Positions 7,450 to 14,564 of a stretch of DNA of 19,662 nucleotides are shown piece after piece. The first letter of the stretch is position 1; every line of letters begins with the position of its first letter. The DNA is from Anaerolineae bacterium. Lineage in GTDB: Bacteria > Chloroflexota > Anaerolineae > UBA1429. The notes beneath the pieces are model-generated. The model searched no databases. It saw only the letters and a program-made list of their open reading frames with translations, and had not been told where the DNA came from. Location: the NCBI GenBank assembly GCA_016928125.1, contig JAFGLK010000455.1:1-19662 (forward strand), in the 5' to 3' direction. Made by a program: the position numbers and the translations under genes.

Positions 7450-8022
7450 CTAACAGGCATCATCGGCCGCGCGCAGCGCCATCAGCAGCGCCCGCAGGCG
7501 GGGATCGTCCGGTTCATCCGCATCGGCCTCGTGCAAGCGCACCAGCGTCACGGTCTCGAAGGAACAGCCAGCATGAACACACTGCTCGGCGCCGAGAGCG
7601 GCGTGATGGCGATGGACGAAGAACGGGTAACGCCAGGAGTCGACTTGGGGGCAGCTCAAGCGCTCCACCAGATGCGGGGAGACCGCCCGCAGAAGGACGA
7701 TCGCCACACGATAGGCCAGGGTGAGTCGTCCCGCCGCCTTGCCCACGTCATGCAGCAGGGCGGCCTCGGCCAACTCCTGTGACACGGCGCCCTGGCGGCT
7801 CAGCCGCTCCAGGACGCAGAGCGCGTGCAACTGGTCCCCACGAGGCATGCTCTCAAAGAGCTTGTACCCGTTCGGGGGCAGCACGCGACGCGCGGTCACG
7901 TGATCAACTGGACGCCTGTGCGCCCATAGACGCCCCCAGAATTGCCGCGCGCGATAGCACATCGCGCGCGATAGCCCCATCTCTTGACCATCTGCCCTGC
8001 TTTTGGGAGCATCCGGACCCAT
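7450..8022 (-). CDS. Small HD-domain protein, probable phosphohydrolase
   Basis: 190 residues from ATG 8022, which overlaps the TGA stop of the preceding M50 gene (TGATG), implying translational coupling. The frame is open further upstream, but that part lies inside the protease gene. Conservation seems to begin near MCYRARQFWGRLWAHR (ATG 7962), so a 170-residue product is an alternative; neither start has a clear ribosome site. HD-superfamily residues are the His in DQLHALCVL, the HD pair in AALLHDVGKAAG, and a His cluster in FFVHRHHAALGAE. The order His...His-Asp fits a metal-dependent phosphohydrolase of nucleotide or cyclic-nucleotide type. As I recall, similar short HD proteins beginning YRxRQFW occur widely in Chloroflexota. 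Substrate unknown. The link with a membrane protease is reported by position only. Confidence 0.75.
   Translation of the reverse strand: MGPDAPKSRADGQEMGLSRAMCYRARQFWGRLWAHRRPVDHVTARRVLPPNGYKLFESMPRGDQLHALCVLERLSRQGAVSQELAEAALLHDVGKAAGRLTLAYRVAIVLLRAVSPHLVERLSCPQVDSWRYPFFVHRHHAALGAEQCVHAGCSFETVTLVRLHEADADEPDDPRLRALLMALRAADDAC
7946..7970. repeat. 10-bp perfect inverted repeat inside the start region of the HD gene
   Basis: CGCGCGCGAT (7946-7955) and ATCGCGCGCG (7961-7970) are exact reverse complements around a 5-base loop AGCAC. One arm contains the candidate internal ATG at 7962. Within a message this would form a very stable hairpin, and it could hide that internal start or act as a binding palindrome. 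Confidence 0.6.
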
Positions 8023-8792
8023 CACATAGCGGGCCCGAGAATCAGGCGCAGAATCGCGTTGGTGGGAGGGCCGATGATGCGCCCGATCAGATTCAGGCCC
8101 AGGAACTGCGAAACCAGGATCAAGCCAAAGAGCAGCATCGAGCCATAGCGCTCCAAGCTCTCCAGAAACGCGATGATGCGCCAGCTCACCTGGGCCTGGC
8201 TCAGGCTCAGCAGCCCAATCAGAACGGCATGGCCATCGAGTGGGGGCAGGGGCAACAGGTTGAAGATGGCGATCACGACGTTGATCCGCACGATCGTCTG
8301 AAGCAGAAAAAAGAGGTAAATGTACCAACCATTCACAGAGGGGCGTCCGGCCAGACGCAGGATCAGGCCCAAGACGGCAGCAACCAGGAGGTTGGAGGCC
8401 GGTCCGCCCAAAGAGACGATGGCCAGGCCCCTCCGCGAACCGTATCTCAGCCGATAGGGCGTCACCGGCGTCGGCTTGCCCCAGCCGATGCCATAACCAG
8501 TCAGCGCTGTGATGATCATCATCACGGTGCCCAGGGGATCCAGATGCACCAAGGGATTGAGCGAAACGCGGCCGAGCATGCGCGCCGTCGGATCCCCAAG
8601 CTGATCAGCCGACCAGGCATGAGCGCATTCATGGATGGTCACCGCCACGAGCAGAGCCAACATGGCGAAGAGAAAGGGCAGCACTGCACGAATCTCGAGC
8701 ACGGCATAGACCAGGAAGAGGCCACCTACGATAAGCCAGAACAGCTGATCGCGGCCAAGTCGTCTGAAGAAGGAAGGCTGCCTTTGTGTCAT
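8022..8792 (-). CDS. M50-family (site-2 protease-type) membrane metalloprotease
   Basis: 256 residues, starting at ATG 8792 with GGCGGGG just before it; a longer frame to 8963 runs through the promoter and lacks family similarity. Motifs: HECAH (54-58) is the zinc-binding HExxH in a membrane helix; GGPASN (129-134) and NLLPLPPLDGH (178-188) supply the conserved loop and the third zinc ligand D186. Several hydrophobic segments (about 17-52, 85-100, 123-147, 157-195, 212-235) make it a multi-span protein. PDZ domains are absent, so it belongs to the compact S2P-like group related to SpoIVFB and YwhC-type proteins. It should cleave a substrate within or near the membrane, often releasing a regulator. 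An extended -10 sits right upstream (8810-8802), and the HD gene follows with overlapping stop and start. Substrate unknown. Confidence 0.88.
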   Translation of the reverse strand: MTQRQPSFFRRLGRDQLFWLIVGGLFLVYAVLEIRAVLPFLFAMLALLVAVTIHECAHAWSADQLGDPTARMLGRVSLNPLVHLDPLGTVMMIITALTGYGIGWGKPTPVTPYRLRYGSRRGLAIVSLGGPASNLLVAAVLGLILRLAGRPSVNGWYIYLFFLLQTIVRINVVIAIFNLLPLPPLDGHAVLIGLLSLSQAQVSWRIIAFLESLERYGSMLLFGLILVSQFLGLNLIGRIIGPPTNAILRLILGPAM

Positions 8793-8801
8793 AGCCCCGC
8801 C

Positions 8802-8810
8802 ATTATAGCA
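8802..8810 (-). promoter_or_regulatory. Extended -10 promoter (TGCTATAAT) for the M50-HD pair
   Basis: On the - strand the sequence reads TGCTATAAT, a perfect TGn extended -10. The -35 position 17 bases upstream is weak (TTCGCC, 8830-8825), as often seen with extended -10 sites. The predicted transcription start, about 7 bases after the hexamer, is near 8795, only about three bases before the ATG at 8792, so the message would be nearly leaderless. Confidence 0.65.
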
Positions 8811-8901
8811 CACTCCAGAGCGGCGGCGAATGTGAACCCTTGCCAGGCTGCCGGGCCTTGAGGTGCTGGCCTTGCCGTCGATGGTCATGACAGCTTGGGC
8901 A

Positions 8902-8970
8902 CGCCAGTGTGTTGATCTGACTCGCAACTCTGGCGAGGCATGATGTCTCTGGGTTGGCTCCACACTGGCG
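8902..8970. repeat. 10-bp inverted repeat enclosing a hairpin
   Basis: CGCCAGTGTG (8902-8911) and CACACTGGCG (8961-8970) are perfect reverse complements 49 bases apart. Inside, CTCGC (8921-8925) pairs with GCGAG (8933-8937). The element begins 9 bases after the stop codon of the large membrane-anchored protein (read on its strand) and ends about 90 bases before the M50 promoter. No T-run follows. It could be a 3' UTR structure or small RNA. Confidence 0.45.
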
Positions 8971-8979
8971 AGAGAGGGG

Positions 8980-10998
8980 TCAGGGCCTCTGAAACTGGAG
9001 CTGGCGTCGGCGTGTGGCGGTGAGGCCGATCAGAAGGCCCAGGAATGCGGACACGGCCAGCAGGCTGCCCCCAATCACGCGCCAGTCATAGCTGGGATAG
9101 CTGAGCTCAAGCAGACGGGACTGGCCCCAGGAGATGAGCCACGTCGCCGCGGGCATCTGTGGCACCCGCGCGTGGCTCACGTGGTAGACCCAATAAGTGC
9201 CTGAAGCGAACTGCTCCCAGGTCTGCTGATACTCGCGTAGAGCGATCAAGCCCAATTCGCGCTCGAAGCGCGCCGTGGCACCCTCAGGCTCAAGCGCGCG
9301 CAGCTCAACCAGCCGCCAGCGCGCATATTCGCTGCGCTCAGCCAGAAGTTCGTCCAGGGCGGAGAGATCGATCTGCTCCCGATACGACAGAAGGATATAC
9401 CAGGGGTTCTCGGCCACAGCATAATGCTCGACGTGGCCCCGCCAAGGTGCCAGAATGAGCGCGGCAAGGAGATCCTCCTCACCCTTGAGGGCCTGGTCCA
9501 GCTCCTCAGCCCGGGCTCGTAGCTGCGAGATGGAATCAAAGGCCACCGCGATCTCCAGGCCCAACTCGTCCGGGCGATCGGGGCCGCTCTCGATCTGCGT
9601 GGCCCATCCCGACAGGCCCTCCACGCGCTCGGCGAGCGCTCGCACAGCCTGCTCGGCCTGCGCTGCCCGAGGTGGATAGAGGAGCAACTGATAGTGCACG
9701 CGGCGCAGGCGCTGCTCTAGATACACATCGGTGCGCGCAGAACGCAGGTCAGGCGCATAGTGCAGAAGGCTCTCTTCGGTTGCCTCCGAGAGCGTGCCTT
9801 CCAGTTGGGCCAACGCTTCCAGAACCTGGCCCTGGCGCGCCAGGTCGAGGGCCCATTGCATGGTGAGCTCGCGCACGGCGACTGTAACCTCTTCGCCCTG
9901 GCCATCGGCGACCTCCGCGGCTTGCTTGAGATAGAGCAGGGCGCTGGCCGGATCGCCCTGTTGATTGGCCAGTTGAGCCGCGTCGTAATATGTCTGCGCA
10001 AGGGTCTGCGCCAGCCCCGCTCTGGCCGGTTCTTGAGCGAGAAGGACGGCAAGCTGCTGGGCCGACAGGAGCAGATAGTTCAGCTTGAGCTCCGGCAGTG
10101 TGTCGCCGCGCGCACGATAGAGGGCTACAAGGTCGAGTCTGGTCTGCATATCCTGTGGGTTCTCGGCTAAGGCAGCCTGAAGGGCCGCCAAGATTTCGGA
10201 ATAGTGATCGGCGAGAGGGATCCCCTCCCGTGCCGCTGCCACATCTAGGCTCTGGTAGAGTTGGGCCAGCTCTCGGTGGCCACCCAGGGAGCGCAGGGTG
10301 TGCATGCGCTCATAGCTCGGCGGGGCGTACACGATCAGCTCGTGGCGAGGCAGCGTGGCAATGTCTTCGTATTCCCAGTAGAGCCGCACCCCCTCGATCA
10401 CAAAGTCGGCGGGGGACACGCCAAGAAGCATCTCGTCCACGAGGCGGGTTGGGAACGCTATCTCCACGCGCGCGCTTTCCATGCGCCCCCACGCGCCCAG
10501 GGCGGCGCCGTCCCAGGCCCAGGCGAAAAAGTATGTGGACGGGTTCTCCTGCTCGTAGACGAGCGTGATCGTGCGCCGCTCGTTGCGGCCCAAGCTCAGC
10601 TCCCAGATGGTCTCAAAGTGCTCGTCTCCGGGCTGCACAGCCCAGCTACCCTCGCCCTGGGCGGCCACCTCGACGGTCGTGGACACCTCGGCCACCGTCC
10701 TGGGCAGCCCCAGGCGCAGCGTGCTGCTCCGTGTCTGATCACGATTGTGGAGCTGATAGCTTTGGCGCACGCGCAGCCGGCAAGGCTCTTGCTCACATAC
10801 GAGGTCGCCCTGAACAACCACCGTGTTCAGCACCACAAAGCCGGGTGCCTCGGCGGGCAAGAGATAGGGTGTTGCCATATACTGAGGCGATCCAACCTCC
10901 GCGCGGGCTGCGGGCGCTAGCAGCGCGCAGCACAGAGGCAGCCAGAGCGTTCTCGATAAGAGGCTGCGGAGGCGTTGGACGAAAGCGATGCGCATCAT
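8980..10998 (-). CDS. Secreted, C-terminally membrane-anchored protein with helical-repeat core; function unknown
   Basis: 672 residues from ATG 10998 (an ATG follows at 10995; GGGTGA lies just upstream). Residues 1-33 form a classic signal peptide (basic start, LWLPLCCALLAP core, cleavage after ARA). Residues about 50-230 look beta-rich, with Cys 68 and 73 close enough for a disulfide, and a pattern of extracellular beta-sandwich strands (QSYQLHNRD, LRLGLPRTV). From about 240 to 560 the sequence is Ala/Leu/Gln-rich and helical, with TPR-like pairs such as TLAQTYYDAAQLANQQGDPA. A single hydrophobic helix (641-661) followed by TRRRQ anchors the C-terminus with its tail in the cytoplasm. I do not recognise a named family. 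It has its own promoter (11055-11027) and no obvious partner, unless the signalling genes upstream control it. It may be an envelope scaffold or surface-binding protein. Confidence 0.72.
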   Translation of the reverse strand: MMRIAFVQRLRSLLSRTLWLPLCCALLAPAARAEVGSPQYMATPYLLPAEAPGFVVLNTVVVQGDLVCEQEPCRLRVRQSYQLHNRDQTRSSTLRLGLPRTVAEVSTTVEVAAQGEGSWAVQPGDEHFETIWELSLGRNERRTITLVYEQENPSTYFFAWAWDGAALGAWGRMESARVEIAFPTRLVDEMLLGVSPADFVIEGVRLYWEYEDIATLPRHELIVYAPPSYERMHTLRSLGGHRELAQLYQSLDVAAAREGIPLADHYSEILAALQAALAENPQDMQTRLDLVALYRARGDTLPELKLNYLLLSAQQLAVLLAQEPARAGLAQTLAQTYYDAAQLANQQGDPASALLYLKQAAEVADGQGEEVTVAVRELTMQWALDLARQGQVLEALAQLEGTLSEATEESLLHYAPDLRSARTDVYLEQRLRRVHYQLLLYPPRAAQAEQAVRALAERVEGLSGWATQIESGPDRPDELGLEIAVAFDSISQLRARAEELDQALKGEEDLLAALILAPWRGHVEHYAVAENPWYILLSYREQIDLSALDELLAERSEYARWRLVELRALEPEGATARFERELGLIALREYQQTWEQFASGTYWVYHVSHARVPQMPAATWLISWGQSRLLELSYPSYDWRVIGGSLLAVSAFLGLLIGLTATRRRQLQFQRP

Positions 10999-11026
10999 TC
11001 ACCCGGGATAGCCTTGGATTGGGCCC

Positions 11027-11055
11027 ATGATAGTGTGCCCTGGCCAGCGCGTCAA
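11027..11055 (-). promoter_or_regulatory. Sigma70-type promoter for the membrane-anchored protein
   Basis: On the - strand TTGACG (11055-11050) is followed, after exactly 17 bases, by TATCAT (11032-11027). That is five of six consensus matches in each box with ideal spacing. The predicted start of transcription is near 11020, giving a leader of about 22 bases before the ATG at 10998. The site lies after the pseudo-receiver gene, separating it from the large gene. Confidence 0.72.
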
Positions 11056-11161
11056 AGGCCAGGCCTGGGCGAAAGATAGGAGCAGGGGAACCAGAACGAG
11101 CAGACCAGAACGGCTGACGGTATGGATTCGGCGACGTGTTCAGCGCCGAGCGAGGAAACGA

Positions 11162-11545
11162 TCAGCCCTGTGCATCTCTAGTGCCGATCATGTCTCGGAT
11201 GGCGCCAAGGAGGCGCTCAGGAGGATCGACTTTGCTGACAAAGGCGTGCGCTCCGGCTTGGAGAGCGGCGGCGCGAGCTTCGGGACGACTGGCCAGCACA
11301 AGGATGCGCATATCGGGGCGTCTCTGCGCCATCTGGCCCAGGAGCGCCACCGACGGACAGCCAGGGAGGCCCCAGGCGAACAACAGCAGATCTGGCCGGA
11401 TGCTCTCGATCTGCCCAAGCAGTTGGTCAGCCGTCGTGGCCTCACCCACAACCCGTAGATGCGGCTCCTGTGAAAGGAGAAGACTGAGAGCCGAGCGAAC
11501 GCTCTCCTCACTATCGGCCAGAAGAACCTGTATCGGTTTGCTCAC
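11162..11545 (-). CDS. Stand-alone degenerate receiver (pseudo-receiver) domain protein
   Basis: 127 residues from GTG 11545, with GAGG about 7 bases upstream inside the preceding gene; it overlaps that gene by 35 bases. The whole protein is one CheY-like receiver fold: strand 1 PIQVLLADSEESVRSAL, helix and strand to RVVGEATTADQL, then PDLLLFAWGLPG, MRILVLAS and HAFVSKVDP. Lined up with the response regulator at 12156-12797, the phospho-acceptor aspartate is A57, the second acidic-pocket residue is S12 instead of Asp, and the switch Thr is A85; the lysine (K105) remains. It has no output domain. It should not be phosphorylated in the normal way and may work by protein binding, for example as a decoy, scaffold or phosphorylation-independent regulator of the nearby kinases. 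Confidence 0.85.
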   Translation of the reverse strand: MSKPIQVLLADSEESVRSALSLLLSQEPHLRVVGEATTADQLLGQIESIRPDLLLFAWGLPGCPSVALLGQMAQRRPDMRILVLASRPEARAAALQAGAHAFVSKVDPPERLLGAIRDMIGTRDAQG

Positions 11546-11807
11546 TTGCCAACCTCATGATCGCCCTGCTTTGCCTCGAACTAGCGATAGGTGACCTGTG
11601 CTCAGGCGTATACATAGGCGTGCGCCTGGACGATCTCGCCTGGCTGGCGATGAGAGATCCCAGACAGACGGCCACGACGGCGGCCAGACTGCCGGACGCC
11701 AGCATCCATCTGATGCCTGTCGCCAGGGAGACGAGGATGGCCAGAGTCCCAGCGGCAGCTAATCCCCATAGGAGACTGAGCGCCCATTCAGTGTATTTCG
11801 TGCTCAT
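11511..11807 (-). CDS. Small two-helix membrane protein, unknown function
   Basis: 98 residues from ATG 11807, preceded by GGAGGTGGCAGGT; the frame is open to 11921 but the upstream part has no ribosome site and is not membrane-like. Two hydrophobic helices (about 7-30, WALSLLWGLAAAGTLAILV, and 33-55, WMLASGSLAAVVAVCLGSLI) are separated by a tight turn, followed by a 43-residue basic, Ser/Arg-rich tail predicted to be cytoplasmic. The last 35 bases overlap the start of the pseudo-receiver gene in another frame, so the two are probably translated together. No family recognised. The pairing suggests that the tail and the receiver-like protein interact at the membrane, perhaps with the upstream kinases; this is inference from position only. 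Confidence 0.65.
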   Translation of the reverse strand: MSTKYTEWALSLLWGLAAAGTLAILVSLATGIRWMLASGSLAAVVAVCLGSLIASQARSSRRTPMYTPEHRSPIASSRQSRAIMRLASEQTDTGSSGR

Positions 11808-12155
11808 TACCTGCCACCTCCCCTTGGTATCGCTGAGCAGTGAGGCTCTGACCAGGCTCGGCGCACAGTCGCGCCGGCCCCCAGCTGTCTCAAGTATAAA
11901 GGTACATGTCAGGCTGGGCACCGGGCAGGCGACTGAATGCGAGCCAGGACGATGGCATGGATTCAGTTCTGGCCAAATGGTCAGTGCGGACTATGCCAAG
12001 GGGACAACCGTCGCGCACTCATGCTGGTGTCTCGTGGCCCTTCACCATCATAGCCCCCGCAGAGCGACGTGAACCCGGAGACCTGGCCAGGCTGGGCCCT
12101 GGCCAGGTAGGTAGGCTCGCGGAAGAAGAGAGGAATGTGCCGAGAGCGAGGAGGA
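11808..12155. other. 348-base spacer without a convincing gene
   Basis: No frame here has a ribosome site plus protein-like composition. It holds a strong inverted repeat near the response-regulator end (12081-12108) and, on the - strand, a TATACT (11898-11893) that could be a -10 box for the small membrane protein gene; its -35 region (GTGCCC/GGTGCC) is poor, so I do not call a promoter. The spacer makes it uncertain whether the small genes share a message with the kinase cluster. Confidence 0.5.
12081..12108 (-). terminator. Candidate terminator-like hairpin after the response regulator
   Basis: ACCTGGCCAG (12081-12090) is the perfect reverse complement of CTGGCCAGGT (12099-12108), with one more inner G-C pair, giving an 11-bp stem with a 6-base loop. 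It begins 47 bases after the response regulator stop. No T-run follows on either strand, so it may end or stabilise the message without being a standard intrinsic terminator, or be a dyad binding site. Confidence 0.4.
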
Positions 12156-12797
12156 TCAGCCGATCAGTTTATGCTGCAACGCCAGGGCCACGGCCTCAGT
12201 ACGGCTGGCTGCTTCGAGCTTGGACAGGATGCTGCTCACATGAAACTTGACCGTGGACCGGCTGATGATCAGCCTATGTGCGATCTCTGGGTTGGTGAGG
12301 CCTTCGGCCATCAGCCCCAAGACCTCTCGCTCGCGTTCGGTGAGGTCATGGCCAAGGGGAGGCGGCTGGGTCGCTACGTGAATCAGCGCCTGGGCTGCTT
12401 CCGGGGCCAGCGTGGCGCGCCCCTGATGCGCCTTGCGAATGGCATCCGCCAGTTCATCGGCGGTCGCGTTCTTGAGCAGGTAGCCGATGGCACCTGCTTC
12501 GAGCACGCTCTTCACGAGGCTCTCCTCCTTGAAGCTGGTCAACGCGACCACCTGGGTCTCAGGGCAACGCTGGCGGATGCGGCGTGTGGCTTCAGCGCCA
12601 TCCATGCCGGGCATGACCAGGTCCATCAACACCACATCGGGCCGGTGGCGCTCACAGACTAGAATGGCCTCCTCGCCGCTAGCCGCCTCGCCTATGAGGT
12701 CGAGGTCATCATACGCCAGGAGAAAGGCGCTCAGACCGCTGCGCACCACGGCATGATCGTCGACCAGAACCACCCGAATTGACTGCGACTCCCCCAT
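12156..12797 (-). CDS. NarL/FixJ-type response regulator
   Basis: 213 residues from ATG 12797 with an excellent AAGGAG 4 bases upstream. The receiver domain (about 7-120) is intact: acidic pair D13-D14, phospho-acceptor D59 ([12 protein letters not shown]), switch T87 (VALTS) and K109 (YLLKNA). A linker leads to a LuxR-type helix-turn-helix (about 150-213; [22 protein letters not shown], then [14 protein letters not shown]). Phosphorylation should promote dimerisation and DNA binding to control target promoters. It is the only intact DNA-binding output in the cluster and lies 89 bases after the family 5 binding-protein gene, so it is the likely partner of one or both NarL-family (HisKA_3) kinases. 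Own promoter is unclear: GATATA/TATAGA just before the ribosome site lacks a good -35. Confidence 0.95.
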   Translation of the reverse strand: MGESQSIRVVLVDDHAVVRSGLSAFLLAYDDLDLIGEAASGEEAILVCERHRPDVVLMDLVMPGMDGAEATRRIRQRCPETQVVALTSFKEESLVKSVLEAGAIGYLLKNATADELADAIRKAHQGRATLAPEAAQALIHVATQPPPLGHDLTEREREVLGLMAEGLTNPEIAHRLIISRSTVKFHVSSILSKLEAASRTEAVALALQHKLIG

Positions 12798-12886
12798 AAT
12801 GCTCCTTCTATATCGGTCGGTCGGCTCAGCAAGGCGAAGGATTCCTGCTCAGTGCACCGAGTCCGGACAGCGTGCTCTCGCATCGA

Positions 12887-14563
12887 TTAGCGCTCGAGCT
12901 TGCAGACATCGTGAAGATTGATGCGCCCGTCAGCCGCCGGCGACCAGTTCGCTATCTGGCTCGAGGCGGCCTCGATCTCCTCCGGCAACACCAGAAAAAT
13001 CGCCGGCGCCTCCTCATAGACAAGGCGCTGGGCCTCCTCGTAGATCGCCTGGCGAGCGTCCGGGTCAGCGGTCTTTTCGCCCAGCTCAATGAGTTCATTC
13101 ACACGCTCATTATTGTACCCGGAAAAGTTGGCACGTCCATACGGCTGATCTAGAACAGGGCCATGCCACTTGGCCTCAAAGTGTCCGACTGGATCAAAGG
13201 CCGAATCGCCCCAGTCGTCGAGATAGGCCATGCGCTCACCACGGATCAGCAGGGGCCTGATCACCTGTGCATCCCAAGTCAGCACCGTCGCGTCAATACC
13301 CACCTCAAGCAACTGCGTCGCCACCGCCGTCGTCAGAGGATACCACTCGGGGAGCGTATCGATTACGAAGGAAAACGTCTCGCCGTCTCGATCGAGCAGG
13401 CCGTCGCCATTCCGGTCGACCCACCCGGCCTGGCTGAGGAGGCGTGTTGCCTGCTGAGGATCATAGGTGTAGGGCTGCAGGTCGCGGCTAGCATGCACAT
13501 TGTGAGGCGAGAGGGGTCCGGGGAGAGGCTCCGCGCGCCCACCATACACCTCAGCAATAATACGCCCCTTATCGATCGCATAGTTGAGTGCGCGGCGCAC
13601 GCGCGCGTCGTCGAAAGGCGAGCGCTTCACGTTCATCTCCATCCACTTGGGCTGCGTGCCGGGAGCTGTGCGCACTTGGACTCGAGCATCGTCCTCCAGA
13701 AGTGCTACGAGGTGCGAAGGCACCGCCTGGGCAATATCCACCTCGCCCACACGCAAAGCCGCGATGCGCGTGTCGGCATCGGGGATCGCCCGAAAGACCA
13801 CTCGGTCGACACAGGCAGCGCCCACCGGGGGTAAGGTAGGTGCGCCGCCATAGTATTCATCGAAACGCTCCAATATGATGTGACGCAGATCGTCACTGGC
13901 GGACACGAACCTGAAGGGGCCGGTCCCGATGGGATGGGCGATGAAGCCCGCCGTGCCGACGTCCTCAAGATAGTGCTTGGGCACGATCTGCTGATGTACG
14001 AGCAATTGCAGCGCAGGCGGCCAAGGGCCGGAGAAGTGCATGATGGCCTCGTAGGGACCAGTCGCCTCGATCGATTCCAGCGGCGTGACCAGGCTCTGGC
14101 GTGGCGAACTGTGGGGCTCCGGGTAATCGATCGCATTCTCCTGAATCACGCGTTGGAAGGAAAACACCACGTCCTCAGCCGTCATCTCGACCCCGTCGTG
14201 GAACAACACGTCTCGGCGCAGACGTACTTCCAGCGTGGTTTCGTCACGCCACTCTAGCGTCTCGGCCAGCTCGAGATGGATGCCCGCATGGTGATCCCGC
14301 GTGACCAGGCCGTCGAACATGTTACGTACGACCGTTTCTGAAGGCCGGTCGCGGAAATCGGCCGGATCGAGCGACACGGGGACCTGGGCCAAAGCCACGA
14401 CGAGCGTCACCTGCTCGGCGCTCTGCGTCCGAGTGGGCAGGCCCTGGCTCGTGGGTCTGGTGCCCGGCAGGCTGCATCCGCCCCACATCAACAATGGCAG
14501 CAGGGCGACAACGGCTCGTATGCCAAGAGGGCCTCTGGATCTGAGAGTCGACTGGTGCTTCAC
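12887..14563 (-). CDS. Family 5 solute-binding lipoprotein without transporter genes (SBP_bac_5)
   Basis: 558 residues from GTG 14563, one base after the kinase stop; the longer frame to 14653 lies inside the kinase gene. A basic start and hydrophobic core (RAVVALLPLLMWGGC) end in C30, a probable lipidation cysteine, although the residues before it (W-G-G) are not a textbook lipobox. The rest matches peptide/oligopeptide/nickel-binding proteins of the DppA/OppA class: VSLDPADFRD, NMFDGLVTRD, LRRDVLFHDGVEMTAEDVVFS (broken here for brevity) and RVRRALNYAIDKGRI. A DRNGDGLLDRDGE loop resembles a calcium-binding turn, common in this family. The protein should sit outside the membrane and bind a peptide or oligosaccharide. 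No permease or ATPase gene is next to it; instead it is sandwiched between a kinase and the response regulator, so a sensory role is likely. Confidence 0.9.
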   Translation of the reverse strand: MKHQSTLRSRGPLGIRAVVALLPLLMWGGCSLPGTRPTSQGLPTRTQSAEQVTLVVALAQVPVSLDPADFRDRPSETVVRNMFDGLVTRDHHAGIHLELAETLEWRDETTLEVRLRRDVLFHDGVEMTAEDVVFSFQRVIQENAIDYPEPHSSPRQSLVTPLESIEATGPYEAIMHFSGPWPPALQLLVHQQIVPKHYLEDVGTAGFIAHPIGTGPFRFVSASDDLRHIILERFDEYYGGAPTLPPVGAACVDRVVFRAIPDADTRIAALRVGEVDIAQAVPSHLVALLEDDARVQVRTAPGTQPKWMEMNVKRSPFDDARVRRALNYAIDKGRIIAEVYGGRAEPLPGPLSPHNVHASRDLQPYTYDPQQATRLLSQAGWVDRNGDGLLDRDGETFSFVIDTLPEWYPLTTAVATQLLEVGIDATVLTWDAQVIRPLLIRGERMAYLDDWGDSAFDPVGHFEAKWHGPVLDQPYGRANFSGYNNERVNELIELGEKTADPDARQAIYEEAQRLVYEEAPAIFLVLPEEIEAASSQIANWSPAADGRINLHDVCKLER

Positions 14564-14564
14564 T

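Noticed and set aside
7779..8861. 360-residue open frame on the + strand
   Set aside because: Antisense to the M50 and HD genes; it is Gln/His/Asp-rich, typical of a shadow of hydrophobic coding sequence in high-GC DNA.
11366..11386. Sequencing error as the cause of the missing Asp in the receiver
   Set aside because: The codon is GCC and two other pocket positions are also changed, while the frame is intact; one error would not explain all three.
11557..12072. 171-residue open frame on the + strand covering the spacer
   Set aside because: No ribosome site, mixed low-complexity composition, and it lies antisense to the small membrane protein, whose helices and start signal are convincing.
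12798..12886. Promoter for the response regulator (GATATA or TATAGA just upstream)
   Set aside because: No acceptable -35 at proper spacing; the hexamer would put the transcription start inside the ribosome site. Read-through from the kinase cluster is equally possible.
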